Shown here: piece after piece, positions 1-8,369 of the stretch
Numbering within the stretch: the stretch's first letter is position 1
Layout: the number at the start of each line of letters is the position of its first letter
NCBI GenBank assembly: GCA_944381375.1
Contig: CALWKX010000010.1
Coordinates: 30,657 to 94,656, forward strand
DNA length: 64,000 bases
Source of the DNA: an uncultured Lachnospiraceae bacterium
GTDB lineage: Bacteria; Bacillota; Clostridia; Eubacteriales; Anaerofustaceae
Direction of reading: 5' to 3'
Notes under the pieces: generated by a model
Databases searched by the model: none
What the model was told of the DNA's origin: nothing
What the model saw: the letters and a program-made list of their open reading frames with translations, nothing else
Position numbers and translations under genes: made by a program

Positions 1-2
1 AA

Positions 3-335
3 AAAATCAGCGCTATAGCGTGTAAAGTTTACGGAGCTGACGGAGTAGACTTTATGCCTTCAGCATTAAAGGAAATAGAGAACCTCGAGCGTTTGGGTTA
101 TGGCAATATGCCTATATGCATGGCGAAAACGCAGTATTCGCTCACTGACGATCAAACGAAATTGGGAAGGCCGACAGGCTTTAAAATAACAGTCAGAGAT
201 GTGACGTTGAGCGCCGGAGCGGGCTTTATCGTAGCCCTGACAGGTGCGATAATGAAAATGCCGGGGCTGCCGAAAGTTCCTGCTGCGGAAAAAATAGATG
301 TTGATGAAAACGGCGTTATTTCCGGTTTGTTTTAG
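3..335 (+). CDS. fhs: Formate--tetrahydrofolate ligase, C-terminal part (cut by window edge)
   Basis: The frame is open from base 3 and encodes about 110 residues ending in the typical Fhs tail: [20 protein letters not shown] and [16 protein letters not shown] are recognisable. Fhs uses ATP to join formate to tetrahydrofolate in the cytoplasm, the first step of the methyl branch of the Wood-Ljungdahl pathway or of folate one-carbon supply. The ATG at 54 is internal because homologous sequence (YGADGVDF) precedes it. It is followed after 8 bases by fchA, so it is probably the first or an early gene of the operon. The promoter lies outside the window. Confidence 0.96.
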   Translation, partial: KISAIACKVYGADGVDFMPSALKEIENLERLGYGNMPICMAKTQYSLTDDQTKLGRPTGFKITVRDVTLSAGAGFIVALTGAIMKMPGLPKVPAAEKIDVDENGVISGLF

Positions 336-343
336 GTATAAAA

Positions 344-991
344 ATGGATAATAATACATATTTGGAATATACGTTATGTGAATTTTCCGACGAACTGTTT
401 TCAAGCGCTCCTGCTCCCGGAGGGGGCGGAGCAAGCGCGCTCATTGGCGCGCTTGCGGCTTCCTTGTCAGGCATGGTTTGCAGCCTTACTTCAGGGAAGA
501 AAACTTATGCGATGTATCAAGAAGATATATCCCGCATAGCTGATAAAGCGTCCAAACTTAAGCAAGATCTGCTCAATATGATAGATGAAGACGCCAAAGG
601 CTTTCTGCCGCTTTCCAAAGCTTATTCCTTGCCGAAGGACACGCCCGAACAAAAAAAGCGCCGCGATGAAGTAATGCAGGAATGTTTAAAGACGGCTTGT
701 CAAACGCCTGTGAATATCATCAAGGCCGCGCATGAAGTTTCAGTTATTAATGAGGAGCTCTGTGCGAAAGGTTCGCGTCTTGCTGTATCCGACGCCGGCT
801 GCGCAGCGGCGGCGGCGCGCGCGGCAGCGACAGGAGCATGGCTGAATGTGGTAATAAACTTGAATTTGATAAAGGATGATGAGTACGTAAAGTACGTGAA
901 TCAAAATATAAAACCTATAGTGGACAGTACTGTTATGATATGTGACAGGACATATGAAGAAGTTCTGAAAATTTTGAAGGGAGAAAAATAA
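344..991 (+). CDS. fchA: Methenyltetrahydrofolate cyclohydrolase (FTCD_C family)
   Basis: A 215-residue protein of the formiminotransferase-cyclodeaminase C-terminal family, the size expected for free-standing FchA. The N-terminal glycine-rich segment around residues 25-45 (PAPGGGGASALIGALAAS) is the family hallmark. It interconverts 5,10-methenyl-THF and 10-formyl-THF. It lies between fhs and folD with a 1-base gap to folD, the order known from clostridial acetogen clusters. A separate cyclohydrolase fits with the neighbouring FolD, which appears to lack that activity. A cyclodeaminase role in histidine or purine breakdown is possible for the family but unlikely in this context. Confidence 0.93.
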   Translation: MDNNTYLEYTLCEFSDELFSSAPAPGGGGASALIGALAASLSGMVCSLTSGKKTYAMYQEDISRIADKASKLKQDLLNMIDEDAKGFLPLSKAYSLPKDTPEQKKRRDEVMQECLKTACQTPVNIIKAAHEVSVINEELCAKGSRLAVSDAGCAAAAARAAATGAWLNVVINLNLIKDDEYVKYVNQNIKPIVDSTVMICDRTYEEVLKILKGEK

Positions 992-992
992 A

Positions 993-1898
993 ATGAGCGC
1001 TGTGATTATGTCCGGCAAGGAAGTCAGCGAAGCTATTCTTGCTCAAAATCTTGAGGACGCAAAAGAATTAAAAGCTAAGGGGATTATTCCCAAGCTTGCA
1101 ATCATGCGTGTGGGCGACGATCCTGGTTCCATTTCTTATGAAAAGAGCATAATTAAAAGAATGGCAAATACTGAAATTGAAGTGGAATCGGTATGTTTTC
1201 CTTTGGAGGTTACTCAAAAAGAGTTTGTATCAAAGCTTAAAAGCGTAAACGAAGATAAATCTATACATTCTATTTTGATCTTCAAACCGCTTCCTGCGCA
1301 GCTCGATGAAGAGGAAATAAAGTATATTATTAATCCCGCAAAGGATCCGGACGCTTTGAATCCCACCAATCTGGGCAAATTAATGATACAGGATGAAACA
1401 GGATTTTTCCCTTGTACTGCTGAAGGAGTAATGGAGCTGTTTAAGTATTATAAAATAGACGTAAAAGGGAAAGACGTTACAATTATAAACAACTCGAATG
1501 TACTCGGAAAACCTTTGGCAATTATGCTTACAAATGAATTCGCTACTGTTTCAATTTGTCATGTTTTTACGAAATCTGTGAAGGATTATACTTTAAAAAG
1601 CGATATAGTAGTAACTGCGTGCGGTATTTATTCGCTGCTCACGCCGGATATGCTTAATGATAATGCTATAGTCGTTGATGTGGCAATGGCGCAAAAAAAG
1701 AATGCCAGCGGAGAATTTGTTCTTGATGAAAACGGCAAAAAGATCAGAACGGGAGATGCAAGAGAAGACTGCGCGGAAAAAGCAAAAATGATTACCAGCG
1801 CCACTCCCGGCTTAGGCGGCGGCACAGGGCCGATAACGACTGCGCTTTTGGGTTCTCATGTAATAAAAGCTGCCAAGCTTTTGAGCGGCGTTAAGTAA
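993..1898 (+). CDS. folD: FolD-family methylenetetrahydrofolate dehydrogenase, probably monofunctional
   Basis: The 301-residue protein aligns over its full length with FolD: PGSISYEKSIIKRM, FKPLP, KDPDALNPTNLGKL, CTAEGVMELF and the nucleotide-binding SNVLGKP are in order. By my alignment the Tyr equivalent to E. coli Tyr50 is present. The catalytic Lys54 position is Ile and the Gln98 position (usual VQLPLP) is Phe (IFKPLP), while Asp121 is kept. Lys and Gln support the cyclohydrolase half-reaction, so this enzyme is probably only a dehydrogenase, with fchA next door supplying the cyclohydrolase. The cofactor (NAD or NADP) cannot be read with confidence. Confidence 0.92.
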   Translation: MSAVIMSGKEVSEAILAQNLEDAKELKAKGIIPKLAIMRVGDDPGSISYEKSIIKRMANTEIEVESVCFPLEVTQKEFVSKLKSVNEDKSIHSILIFKPLPAQLDEEEIKYIINPAKDPDALNPTNLGKLMIQDETGFFPCTAEGVMELFKYYKIDVKGKDVTIINNSNVLGKPLAIMLTNEFATVSICHVFTKSVKDYTLKSDIVVTACGIYSLLTPDMLNDNAIVVDVAMAQKKNASGEFVLDENGKKIRTGDAREDCAEKAKMITSATPGLGGGTGPITTALLGSHVIKAAKLLSGVK

Positions 1899-1926
1899 AA
1901 GCTTTAATGTTAGGAGTAAATATAGG

Positions 1927-2589
1927 ATGATTATATCTCAAAAAAAGCCTGATGAAGAGATACTCAGCTATCTCGAAGGCGCAAAAAAAGTTGTGCTTGT
2001 TGGCTGCGGAGAATGCGCCACCGTATGTAAAACGGGCGGCGAAGAAGAGCTTGAAAATATGAAAGCTTTCTTGGCTTCGCACGGCATTGAAGTTGTCGGA
2101 AGCATATACCCGCAGTCCGCCTGTAATAAACTGCTTATGAAAAAAGAGCTGAAAGCTCTGAAAGATGTTTTGCCGGAATGTGACGCCGTTGTGTCGCTTT
2201 CTTGTGGAGATGGCACGCAGACAATAGCTTCGTTAATTGACAAATGCGTATACCCGGCAAACAACACGATGTTTTTGGGTGAAGTAGAAAGACAAGGGAT
2301 ATTCACCGAAGCATGTAGATTGTGTTCTGACTGCGTATTGGCATATACAGGAGGCATATGCCCAATTACCAAATGCGCAAAATCATTAATAAACGGACCA
2401 TGCGGCGGTTCTGTGGACGGCAAATGCGAAGTCAATCATGACAATCCATGCGCATGGATTGAAATTTATAATAAGCTGAATAAGCTTGGTCAGCTTGATA
2501 AGCTTGAAAAGATGTATGAACCAAAAGGGTATAAGGATACGGCCTATCCCAGAGTTATCAATCTAAGGGAGGAAAAGCACGATGAGTAA
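1927..2589 (+). CDS. metV: MetV, cysteine-rich partner of methylenetetrahydrofolate reductase
   Basis: A 220-residue protein matching the MTHFR C-terminal (zinc/Fe-S) family. It is rich in cysteine: CGECATVC near residues 22-29, then CRLCSDC and CPITKC with CGG in the C-terminal half. In acetogens MetV forms the MetVF complex and passes electrons to the flavoprotein MetF during reduction of methylene-THF to methyl-THF. It overlaps metF by 8 bases (2582-2589), which suggests translational coupling and equal amounts of the two subunits. The AGGAG-like site lies shortly before the ATG at 1927. Confidence 0.9.
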   Translation: MIISQKKPDEEILSYLEGAKKVVLVGCGECATVCKTGGEEELENMKAFLASHGIEVVGSIYPQSACNKLLMKKELKALKDVLPECDAVVSLSCGDGTQTIASLIDKCVYPANNTMFLGEVERQGIFTEACRLCSDCVLAYTGGICPITKCAKSLINGPCGGSVDGKCEVNHDNPCAWIEIYNKLNKLGQLDKLEKMYEPKGYKDTAYPRVINLREEKHDE

Positions 2590-3460
2590 ACTCAAACAAG
2601 CGCTTGACAGCGGGACTTTTGCTCTTACAGCGGAAATCGCTCCGCCGAAGGGCTTTGATTTTACAAGGCAGTTATATTTGGCCAATCTTTTAAAGGACAA
2701 AGTTCATGCAGTCAATGTTACGGATTTCCAATCAGCCTCTCTTAAAGCTTCTTCGCTTGGCTTATGCATAATGCTTAAGCAAGCCGGAATAGAGCCGGTA
2801 TTTCAAATTACAGGTCGCGACAGAAGCCGTATGGCAATACAGGGCGATATGCTGTCTGCGGCAGCTTTCGGTATCAAAAATATTTTGGCTCTTACGGGAG
2901 ATCATACTACAGTCGGAGATTGCAAAGATTCAAAGCCTGTATTTGATCTTGACAGCGTTGGAATATTAAAAGCAGCGCGAATGCTTGAAAGCGGACAGGA
3001 CTGCGGAGGAAACGCCCTTAATGGAGAAAGCCCTGAATTTTATCTCGGGGCCTGCGTGACGCCGGAGTATGACCCGGTTGAATTACAGATAATTAAGATG
3101 AAGAAGAAAGCTATGGCAGGCGCGGCGTTTTTTCAAACGCAGGGTCTTTACGATATAGAAAGCTTCAAAAGGTTTATGGACTATGCGTCTAAAATAGAAT
3201 GTAAAGTATTGGCGGGAATAATTCCTCTTAAAAGTGCAGGAATGGCAAAATTCATGAACAGAAGCGTGCCTGGCATACGTGTGCCTGATTCTCTTATAGA
3301 ACGCCTTAAAAACAGCAGCGAACCTGTAAAGGAAGGTATACTTATAGCGGCGGAATTTATATCAAAGATTAAGGAACAGGGCATATGCGACGGAGCTCAT
3401 ATTATGGCTATCGGCGCTGAAGAAAATGTTCCGTTAATTTTGGAGGCAGCGGGGTTGTAA
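2582..3460 (+). CDS. metF: Methylenetetrahydrofolate reductase MetF
   Basis: The 292-residue protein has the MTHFR TIM-barrel features: TAEIAPPKG at the start, FQITGRDRSR, ALTGDH and the FFQTQ segment around residue 180. It reduces 5,10-methylene-THF to 5-methyl-THF using FAD. The start codon lies inside the end of metV. No Rnf-like or HdrA-like partner gene is adjacent, so the electron donor cannot be told from the context. Length and motifs are those of the short catalytic-domain form common in Clostridia. Confidence 0.94.
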   Translation: MSKLKQALDSGTFALTAEIAPPKGFDFTRQLYLANLLKDKVHAVNVTDFQSASLKASSLGLCIMLKQAGIEPVFQITGRDRSRMAIQGDMLSAAAFGIKNILALTGDHTTVGDCKDSKPVFDLDSVGILKAARMLESGQDCGGNALNGESPEFYLGACVTPEYDPVELQIIKMKKKAMAGAAFFQTQGLYDIESFKRFMDYASKIECKVLAGIIPLKSAGMAKFMNRSVPGIRVPDSLIERLKNSSEPVKEGILIAAEFISKIKEQGICDGAHIMAIGAEENVPLILEAAGL

Positions 3461-3462
3461 AA

Positions 3463-4839
3463 ATGAAGATAACTGTTATCGGAGCGGGTCCGGGCGGATA
3501 TGAGGCCGCAATATACGCCGCAAAACACAATGCGGAAGTTACAGTAATAGAAAAAAAAGATTTCGGAGGCACATGCCTTAACAGGGGATGTATTCCCACT
3601 AAAGCATATCTGGCTTCAGTCAATTGTTTAAACGCTGTAAAATCCGCAGCGGCTTTTGGTGTTAACGGCGAAGGCAATTATTCTTTGGATCAAAAAAGCG
3701 TTTTGGAAAGAAAGAATAAAATCGTCGCTACGCTCACGGGCGGTATTAAAGCCCTTTTTGATAAAAACAAAGTAAAATATATACAGGGTGAAGGCGTTTT
3801 AAAAGATAAAAATACTGTTTGCGTAACGAAAGCCGACGGTACTCAGGAAGAGGTTGTTTCTGATTATGTTATTTTAGCCACTGGCTCTGTTCCTGTCTGT
3901 CCTAAAATGTTTTGCTATGACGGAAAAAGGGTAATTACAAGCGATGAGTTGCTTAACTTTGATTTTTGTCCTGAGTCGATGATAATAGTCGGAGGAGGCG
4001 TAATAGGATGTGAGATAGGACAGTATCTCAAAGCTGCAGGCTGTGAAGTGACTATTGTTGAGATGCTGCCGAATATTCTTCCCAATATGGATGACGATGT
4101 ATCCAAACAGCTTGTAAGACAGTTTAAGAAAGATAAAATAAAAGTTATAACCGGAGACGGTATTGCAAATGTGAGCGTTGCGCAGAATGAAGTCAATGTA
4201 ACTTTGCAAAGCGGAAAATCTTTGAGCGCTGAATATATGCTGGTATCTATCGGCAGACGCCCGTTTACGGATGGATTAGGACTTGAAAACTGCGGTATTG
4301 CACAGGATAAAAGAGGATTCATCATGACTGATAAGCATATGCGTACTTCCTGTGAAAATATTTATGCGATAGGCGATATTGTATCATCTCCCATGTTGGC
4401 TCATGTTGCCTCAAAAGAAGGTTTGGTGGCTGTTGACAATATTATGGGCAAAAACACGGAGATGGATTTGAGAGCTGTGCCTTCCTGTGTGTACACTGAT
4501 CCTGAAATAGCTGTTGTGGGCAAAACGGAAGTCGAACTTATAAATGACGGCTTAACATATAAAACAGGCGTATTTGATATGCGAACTTTAGGCAAAGCGC
4601 AGGCTTCAGGCAAGCTAAGCGGTTTTGTTAAAGTTATAACGGATGAAAATGATGTCATTATAGGTGCAAGTATCGTCGGAGAGCATGCCAGTGATATGAT
4701 AAGCCTGCTTACTGCGGCTGTCAGTTTTGGTATTACTGCTGAAAAACTCAGTAAAATCATATTCCCTCATCCAACTATGAGTGAAGCTATTTTGGAAGCC
4801 TGCGAGGATATTAAGGGCGAAAGTATACATAAAATGTAA
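3463..4839 (+). CDS. lpdA: Dihydrolipoyl dehydrogenase
   Basis: A 458-residue flavoprotein disulfide reductase. It starts with the FAD-binding GAGPGGYEAA, has the redox-active pair Cys38/Cys43 (GTCLNRGC), a second NAD-binding glycine motif GGGVIGCEIG near residue 175, and the C-terminal HPTMSEAILEA with the catalytic His/Glu. It reoxidises dihydrolipoyl-protein with NAD+. Only 20 bases separate its stop from the gcvH start, so it most likely serves the lipoyl group of that GcvH. In acetogen clusters lpdA also follows metF. Confidence 0.95.
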   Translation: MKITVIGAGPGGYEAAIYAAKHNAEVTVIEKKDFGGTCLNRGCIPTKAYLASVNCLNAVKSAAAFGVNGEGNYSLDQKSVLERKNKIVATLTGGIKALFDKNKVKYIQGEGVLKDKNTVCVTKADGTQEEVVSDYVILATGSVPVCPKMFCYDGKRVITSDELLNFDFCPESMIIVGGGVIGCEIGQYLKAAGCEVTIVEMLPNILPNMDDDVSKQLVRQFKKDKIKVITGDGIANVSVAQNEVNVTLQSGKSLSAEYMLVSIGRRPFTDGLGLENCGIAQDKRGFIMTDKHMRTSCENIYAIGDIVSSPMLAHVASKEGLVAVDNIMGKNTEMDLRAVPSCVYTDPEIAVVGKTEVELINDGLTYKTGVFDMRTLGKAQASGKLSGFVKVITDENDVIIGASIVGEHASDMISLLTAAVSFGITAEKLSKIIFPHPTMSEAILEACEDIKGESIHKM

Positions 4840-4859
4840 TTTTATTGAGGAGGTTTTTT

Positions 4860-5222
4860 ATGTCAGATATGAAATTTTCAAAAGACCATGTCTGGGTCAA
4901 ATTGGACAACGGCGTCGCTTTGGTCGGAATAACCGATCATGCGCAAAACGAGTTCGGAGATATTTTATTTGTCGACCTGCCTGAAGAGGGCAAAAGCTTT
5001 AATAAAGGAGAAGCTTTTACTGAAATAGAATCGGCAAAAGCGGCAGTGGAAGTTATACTTCCTTTTTCCGGAGAAGTGCTTGAAGCAAATGAAGAGCTCG
5101 ACGATTCGCCGGAGCTTATAAATGAATCGCCTTACGAAAATTGGATTGCAAAACTTAAAGTGAATGATTTGTCCGAATTGGATGATCTTATGACCAAAGA
5201 AGAATACGAAGCGGGCTTATAG
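4860..5222 (+). CDS. gcvH: Glycine cleavage system H protein
   Basis: A 120-residue lipoyl carrier. ESAKAAVE carries the lipoylated lysine (Lys60), and GDILFVDLPEEG and PFSGEV are conserved around it. The ATG at 4860 is chosen because GAGGAGG at 4847-4853 sits at the right distance; an upstream in-frame TTG at 4845 overlaps that site. GcvH carries the aminomethyl group between GcvP, GcvT and LpdA. gcvP and gcvT are absent from this window, as are the ACS genes that usually separate lpdA and gcvH in acetogens. Confidence 0.95.
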   Translation: MSDMKFSKDHVWVKLDNGVALVGITDHAQNEFGDILFVDLPEEGKSFNKGEAFTEIESAKAAVEVILPFSGEVLEANEELDDSPELINESPYENWIAKLKVNDLSELDDLMTKEEYEAGL

Positions 5223-5226
5223 CTGA

Positions 5227-6111
5227 ATGTTAGCGGAATGTCATGCGCATATAATGCTTGACGGCGAAAATATTAAAACGGCAAAAGCGCGTCATGCAGC
5301 AAATATAAATATCAGATATATCGAGAATGTATTCAGCGAATACAAAAAGCGCTCAATACATTTTATCAGAGACGGCGGAGATAATGCCGGCGTCTCTGAA
5401 GCTGCCAAAGAATTGGCCCGTAAATATGGCATTGATTATGCCACTCCTGTTTTTGCAATACATAAAAAAGGCTTATATGGTTCGATTGTAGGAAAAAGTT
5501 TCGATGATTTTGCTGAATACAAAATTTTAGTCAGCGAGGCAGTCAGCAGAGGAGCCGATTTTATTAAAATAATGGCTACGGGCATACTTGATTTTGATAT
5601 ATACGGCAAAGTCAGCGAAGGATATATACCTTACGAGCAGCTCAGCGATCTTATCTCTTTTGCTCATGATAATGATTTGAGCGTTATGGTTCACGTGAAC
5701 GGAGCCGAACGTATCATGGATTGCGCAAAAGCCGGCGCTGACAGCATAGAGCACGGATTTTATCAAAATGATGAAAGTATTTGCGCTATGAAGGAGTTCG
5801 GATCCGTATGGGTGCCGACTTTGGTTGCCGCTAAAAATCTTACAAAAATAAAAAATCGAGATAATGCGGTTCTTGAAAAGATTGTGTTAGAACATGAAAA
5901 GAATATAATAAAAGCTTTTCATAACGGTAATTTTGTGGCTTCAGGCAGCGATGCAGGCGCTTATAATGTAAGACATGCTGAAGGTACTATTGAGGAATAT
6001 AATGCGCTGATTCGTATATTTGAAGATAAAGCTTCGATCAATACGCAGATTGCAGAGAGCGTAAAAGTAATTAAGAAAAAATTTTTGAAAAGGAAATATC
6101 AGCATGAATAA
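5227..6111 (+). CDS. Metal-dependent amidohydrolase family protein
   Basis: A 294-residue protein of the amidohydrolase superfamily, related to the imidazolonepropionase-like group. The metal-site residues appear in order: His6-Ala-His8 (CHAHIM), Lys114 (FIKIMATG), His156 (MVHVNG), His176 (SIEHGF) and Asp242 (GSDAG). The small beta-domain that usually precedes HxH is missing, so HxH is almost at the N-terminus. The substrate is unknown. The start lies 4 bases after the gcvH stop and the end overlaps the next gene by 8 bases, so it belongs to the one-carbon operon. Release of formate or ammonia from a cyclic amide would fit but is speculation. Confidence 0.85.
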   Translation: MLAECHAHIMLDGENIKTAKARHAANINIRYIENVFSEYKKRSIHFIRDGGDNAGVSEAAKELARKYGIDYATPVFAIHKKGLYGSIVGKSFDDFAEYKILVSEAVSRGADFIKIMATGILDFDIYGKVSEGYIPYEQLSDLISFAHDNDLSVMVHVNGAERIMDCAKAGADSIEHGFYQNDESICAMKEFGSVWVPTLVAAKNLTKIKNRDNAVLEKIVLEHEKNIIKAFHNGNFVASGSDAGAYNVRHAEGTIEEYNALIRIFEDKASINTQIAESVKVIKKKFLKRKYQHE

Positions 6112-6448
6112 TGAACAGTTATTTAGTTATATATTGGATTCTTTCCCATACAGAATAGTTTTTGTGGATACGGATCATATCATAAGGTATATGAATAAAG
6201 AGGCTCGTCATCATTATTATGAGGTGCGTGGTTATGATAATCTTATAGGTAAATCAATATTCGAATGTCATAATGCAAAATCCAAAGAAAGAATAATCGC
6301 TGCTGTAGAAAAACTTAAAAACCATGGGAATGAAATATTTATAGGGCTATCCGCTAAAAATGAAAGGATGTATTTCAATCCCGTGAGAAATGAAAAAGGA
6401 GAGCTTCTTGGTTATTTCGAAAGATTTGAAATGAATTTAGTTAAATAA
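6104..6448 (+). CDS. Stand-alone PAS domain protein
   Basis: The 114 residues form one PAS domain and nothing else: FPYRIVFVDTDHIIRYMN is the PAS core, IGKSIFECHNAKS follows, and PVRNEKGELLGYFERFE ends it. It resembles the PAS at the C-terminus of DUF438 proteins, which also have a CH-x-x-KS segment after the core. No output domain is present, so it would act through a partner or as a small-molecule or redox sensor. It overlaps the amidohydrolase by 8 bases and precedes the FNT channel by 4 bases. Confidence 0.8.
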   Translation: MNNEQLFSYILDSFPYRIVFVDTDHIIRYMNKEARHHYYEVRGYDNLIGKSIFECHNAKSKERIIAAVEKLKNHGNEIFIGLSAKNERMYFNPVRNEKGELLGYFERFEMNLVK

Positions 6449-6452
6449 TAAT

Positions 6453-7241
6453 ATGAACAATATATTCAAAACACCATCGGAAATCAGCGCCGCATGGGTA
6501 GATAACGGCGCCAAAAAAGCGCACTTAAGCGTGCTTAACACTTTACTTCTGGCTATTCTTGCAGGAATATATATTTCACTTGGGGCTACTGGCTTTATAA
6601 CAATGAGCTCTGCATTCGGAGAGCAGTTATCAGGTTTGGGTAAATTTTTAGGCGCAGCTTTGTTTCCTGTTGGATTGATGCTGGTTATATTATGCGGCGC
6701 TGAGCTTTTTACTGGAAATAATCTAATCAGCATAGCATTTTTTGCTAAGAAAATTTCATTTTGGCGAGTAATAAGAAATTGGCTGCTTGTTTTTTTAGGC
6801 AATGCATTGGGTTGTTACTTTTTCGCTTTCGTTCTGGCTGAATCTTCAATCCTTAATGACAATGCCGTAAACTTTGTTTTATCAGTTGCTTCGTCAAAAG
6901 TATCAATGACTATTATGCAGGCGTTGCTCAGGGGATTTATGTGCAATCTGTTGGTAGCGCTTGCTTGCTGGATGCAAACCTCTTGTCAAGATACTGCAGG
7001 TAAAATTCTTGCTATATTTTTCCCTGTTCTTTTATTTGTCGTATGCGGATATGAGCACAGCGTGGCGAATTTGTTTTACATACCCTTAGGTCAGTTTTTA
7101 GGTTCTGAAGTAACCGTGCTTTCAATGTGGTTAAACAACATACTGCCTGTTGCATTGGGCAATATTCTTGCAGGAGGAGTATTCGTGCCTTTTATATATT
7201 ATATCGTATATCTGAGGAAAGGGAATGAAGTGATAAAATGA
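6453..7241 (+). CDS. FNT family formate/nitrite channel
   Basis: A 262-residue integral membrane protein with about six hydrophobic helices. The FNT hallmarks are a conserved GAELFTGN segment near residue 88 and CGYEHSVANLF near residue 190, which matches the FocA-type signature. FNT proteins conduct formate, nitrite or hydrosulfide across the cytoplasmic membrane. In an operon with fhs, formate is the likely substrate. The ribosome binding site is weak, and the gene overlaps the next by 4 bases (ATGA). Confidence 0.9.
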   Translation: MNNIFKTPSEISAAWVDNGAKKAHLSVLNTLLLAILAGIYISLGATGFITMSSAFGEQLSGLGKFLGAALFPVGLMLVILCGAELFTGNNLISIAFFAKKISFWRVIRNWLLVFLGNALGCYFFAFVLAESSILNDNAVNFVLSVASSKVSMTIMQALLRGFMCNLLVALACWMQTSCQDTAGKILAIFFPVLLFVVCGYEHSVANLFYIPLGQFLGSEVTVLSMWLNNILPVALGNILAGGVFVPFIYYIVYLRKGNEVIK

Positions 7242-7552
7242 GCAAAGTAACACTAATGCCGGGACCGTGCAAGTTAAAAACCGTTATTGAGGCTGAGAAA
7301 CTTGACAGAAGAAACGTGACTATCAAGATTATGACTGAATGTGCAAATTACAAGCCGTTGGAGCAGGAGTTGAATCAAGTCAATACTTTTGAAGAAGTAT
7401 TGGGGAAACTCGGAAGCGGCAAAGTTTATGAAATGTGCAGCAAGTATTCAAAGCACCCTTCTTGTCCTTTGCCGTGCGCAATTCTCAAGGCTGTGGAAGT
7501 TGCCGCCGGAATGGCATTACCTGTTGATGTGAATATCACCGTAGAAAAGTAA
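7238..7552 (+). CDS. Small cysteine-containing protein of unknown function, last gene of the one-carbon operon
   Basis: A 104-residue soluble protein, start overlapping the FNT stop by 4 bases. It has five cysteines, two in SCPLPCAILKAVEVAAGMALP and others in GPCKL, TECANY and EMCSKY. It resembles conserved clostridial proteins I associate with the DUF6951 label, but I cannot confirm the family. No catalytic motif is visible. The cysteines could bind a metal or Fe-S cluster, and its place suggests a role linked to formate or folate carbon. Confidence 0.75.
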   Translation: MSKVTLMPGPCKLKTVIEAEKLDRRNVTIKIMTECANYKPLEQELNQVNTFEEVLGKLGSGKVYEMCSKYSKHPSCPLPCAILKAVEVAAGMALPVDVNITVEK

Positions 7553-7563
7553 ATATAAAAAAC

Positions 7564-7589
7564 AAGGCGCGCTTTTTAAGCGTGCCTTT
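7564..7589 (+). terminator. Probable terminator of the one-carbon operon
   Basis: A 10-bp stem (AAGGCGCGCT with AGCGTGCCTT, one G-U pair) with a 5-base loop, 11 bases after the last stop, followed by a short broken T tract. Confidence 0.7.
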
Positions 7590-7737
7590 CGTTTGTATAA
7601 TAAAAAATGACGATATTTCTCGGGAAATATGTTATTTTGTTCTATCTTAATTTATTATGGCTGAACATGACTTTGTGAAAATTTCAACGCCTTTTATGTG
7701 TGTTCGCCGATATGGATTGCTTTGTACGGGGCAAAAC

Positions 7738-7765
7738 AAAAGACATAAGATTGATTATGTCTTTT
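7738..7765. terminator. Inverted repeat, probable bidirectional terminator between convergent operons
   Basis: Perfect 11-bp arms (AAAAGACATAA / TTATGTCTTTT) around a 6-base loop. It lies in the 289-base space between the + operon ending at 7552 and the - gene ending at 7842. A smaller hairpin (ATATTTC/GAAATAT) lies near 7613-7630. I see no gene in this gap; a 74-codon frame at 7657-7881 is interrupted in character by this repeat and is not convincing. Confidence 0.6.
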
Positions 7766-7841
7766 GCACAATGAGCAGGGCGGGGGATTTCTTCTGCAAA
7801 ATAGATTCTTTGATTATTGTTGGTTTTCTATTTGTAAATAT

Positions 7842-8369
7842 CTATTTTTTCTTTTTATTATTTTTTTTAAAGCGGCCGTAACGTTTTATTAAATTTCTGA
7901 ATTCCGATTCATTCTCTAAAGGTATCACGATAATAGGCGTGCTTTTTAAAAATCCGCCGGATGTGGTAAATGTTATAAGTGATTCGTTGCGTTTTTCTTT
8001 TCTTTTTATTTCATAATTATCAATAGCCGCGTATTGGATCGGCCCTGTGTTTGTATAAACGCCGTTTGTATAAATACCTTTTTGAGAAAAAGCGCTGACT
8101 AAAAATGTTGCTATGAGAATCAGTGTTATCAGTGCGAGAATAAGCATAATAAGAATGGTAGTATCATTATGTTCCTGTCCGAAATAAAGTATAGCCAGCA
8201 AAAATATTGAGCAGCCTATCATGAAGAGCTGTCCCATATCGGCATATCTTAAACCGCGCGGAGCTGCAAGCAGCAAATCACCGAGATTTTTCTTTCTTGT
8301 AAAAAAAGCGAAAAAATTAAAAATAACAAGTACTAAAAGTATAGCTAAAATTATAAGCTGCCAATTCAT
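7842..8369 (-). CDS. Small membrane protein with DUF5673-like cytoplasmic domain
   Basis: A 175-residue protein with three hydrophobic segments (about residues 4-22, 45-64 and 70-94) and a C-terminal soluble part containing GIYTNGVYTNTGPIQYAAIDNYEI and a basic tail. The pattern of an N-terminal membrane part followed by a G-I-Y-x-N-G, W/Y-x-x-I-x-x-Y module resembles DUF5673 or PH-like membrane proteins; this is an impression from sequence. It overlaps the yhaM stop by 4 bases and so is probably cotranscribed with it. Function unknown. Confidence 0.75.
   Translation of the reverse strand: MNWQLIILAILLVLVIFNFFAFFTRKKNLGDLLLAAPRGLRYADMGQLFMIGCSIFLLAILYFGQEHNDTTILIMLILALITLILIATFLVSAFSQKGIYTNGVYTNTGPIQYAAIDNYEIKRKEKRNESLITFTTSGGFLKSTPIIVIPLENESEFRNLIKRYGRFKKNNKKKK

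Noticed and set aside
4845..4859. Upstream TTG start for gcvH
   Set aside because: It overlaps the GAGGAGG ribosome site that serves the ATG at 4860.
7657..7881. 74-codon + frame between the one-carbon operon and the yhaM operon
   Set aside because: No ribosome site, no recognisable motif, and it contains a perfect 11-bp terminator-like repeat and runs into the convergent gene.
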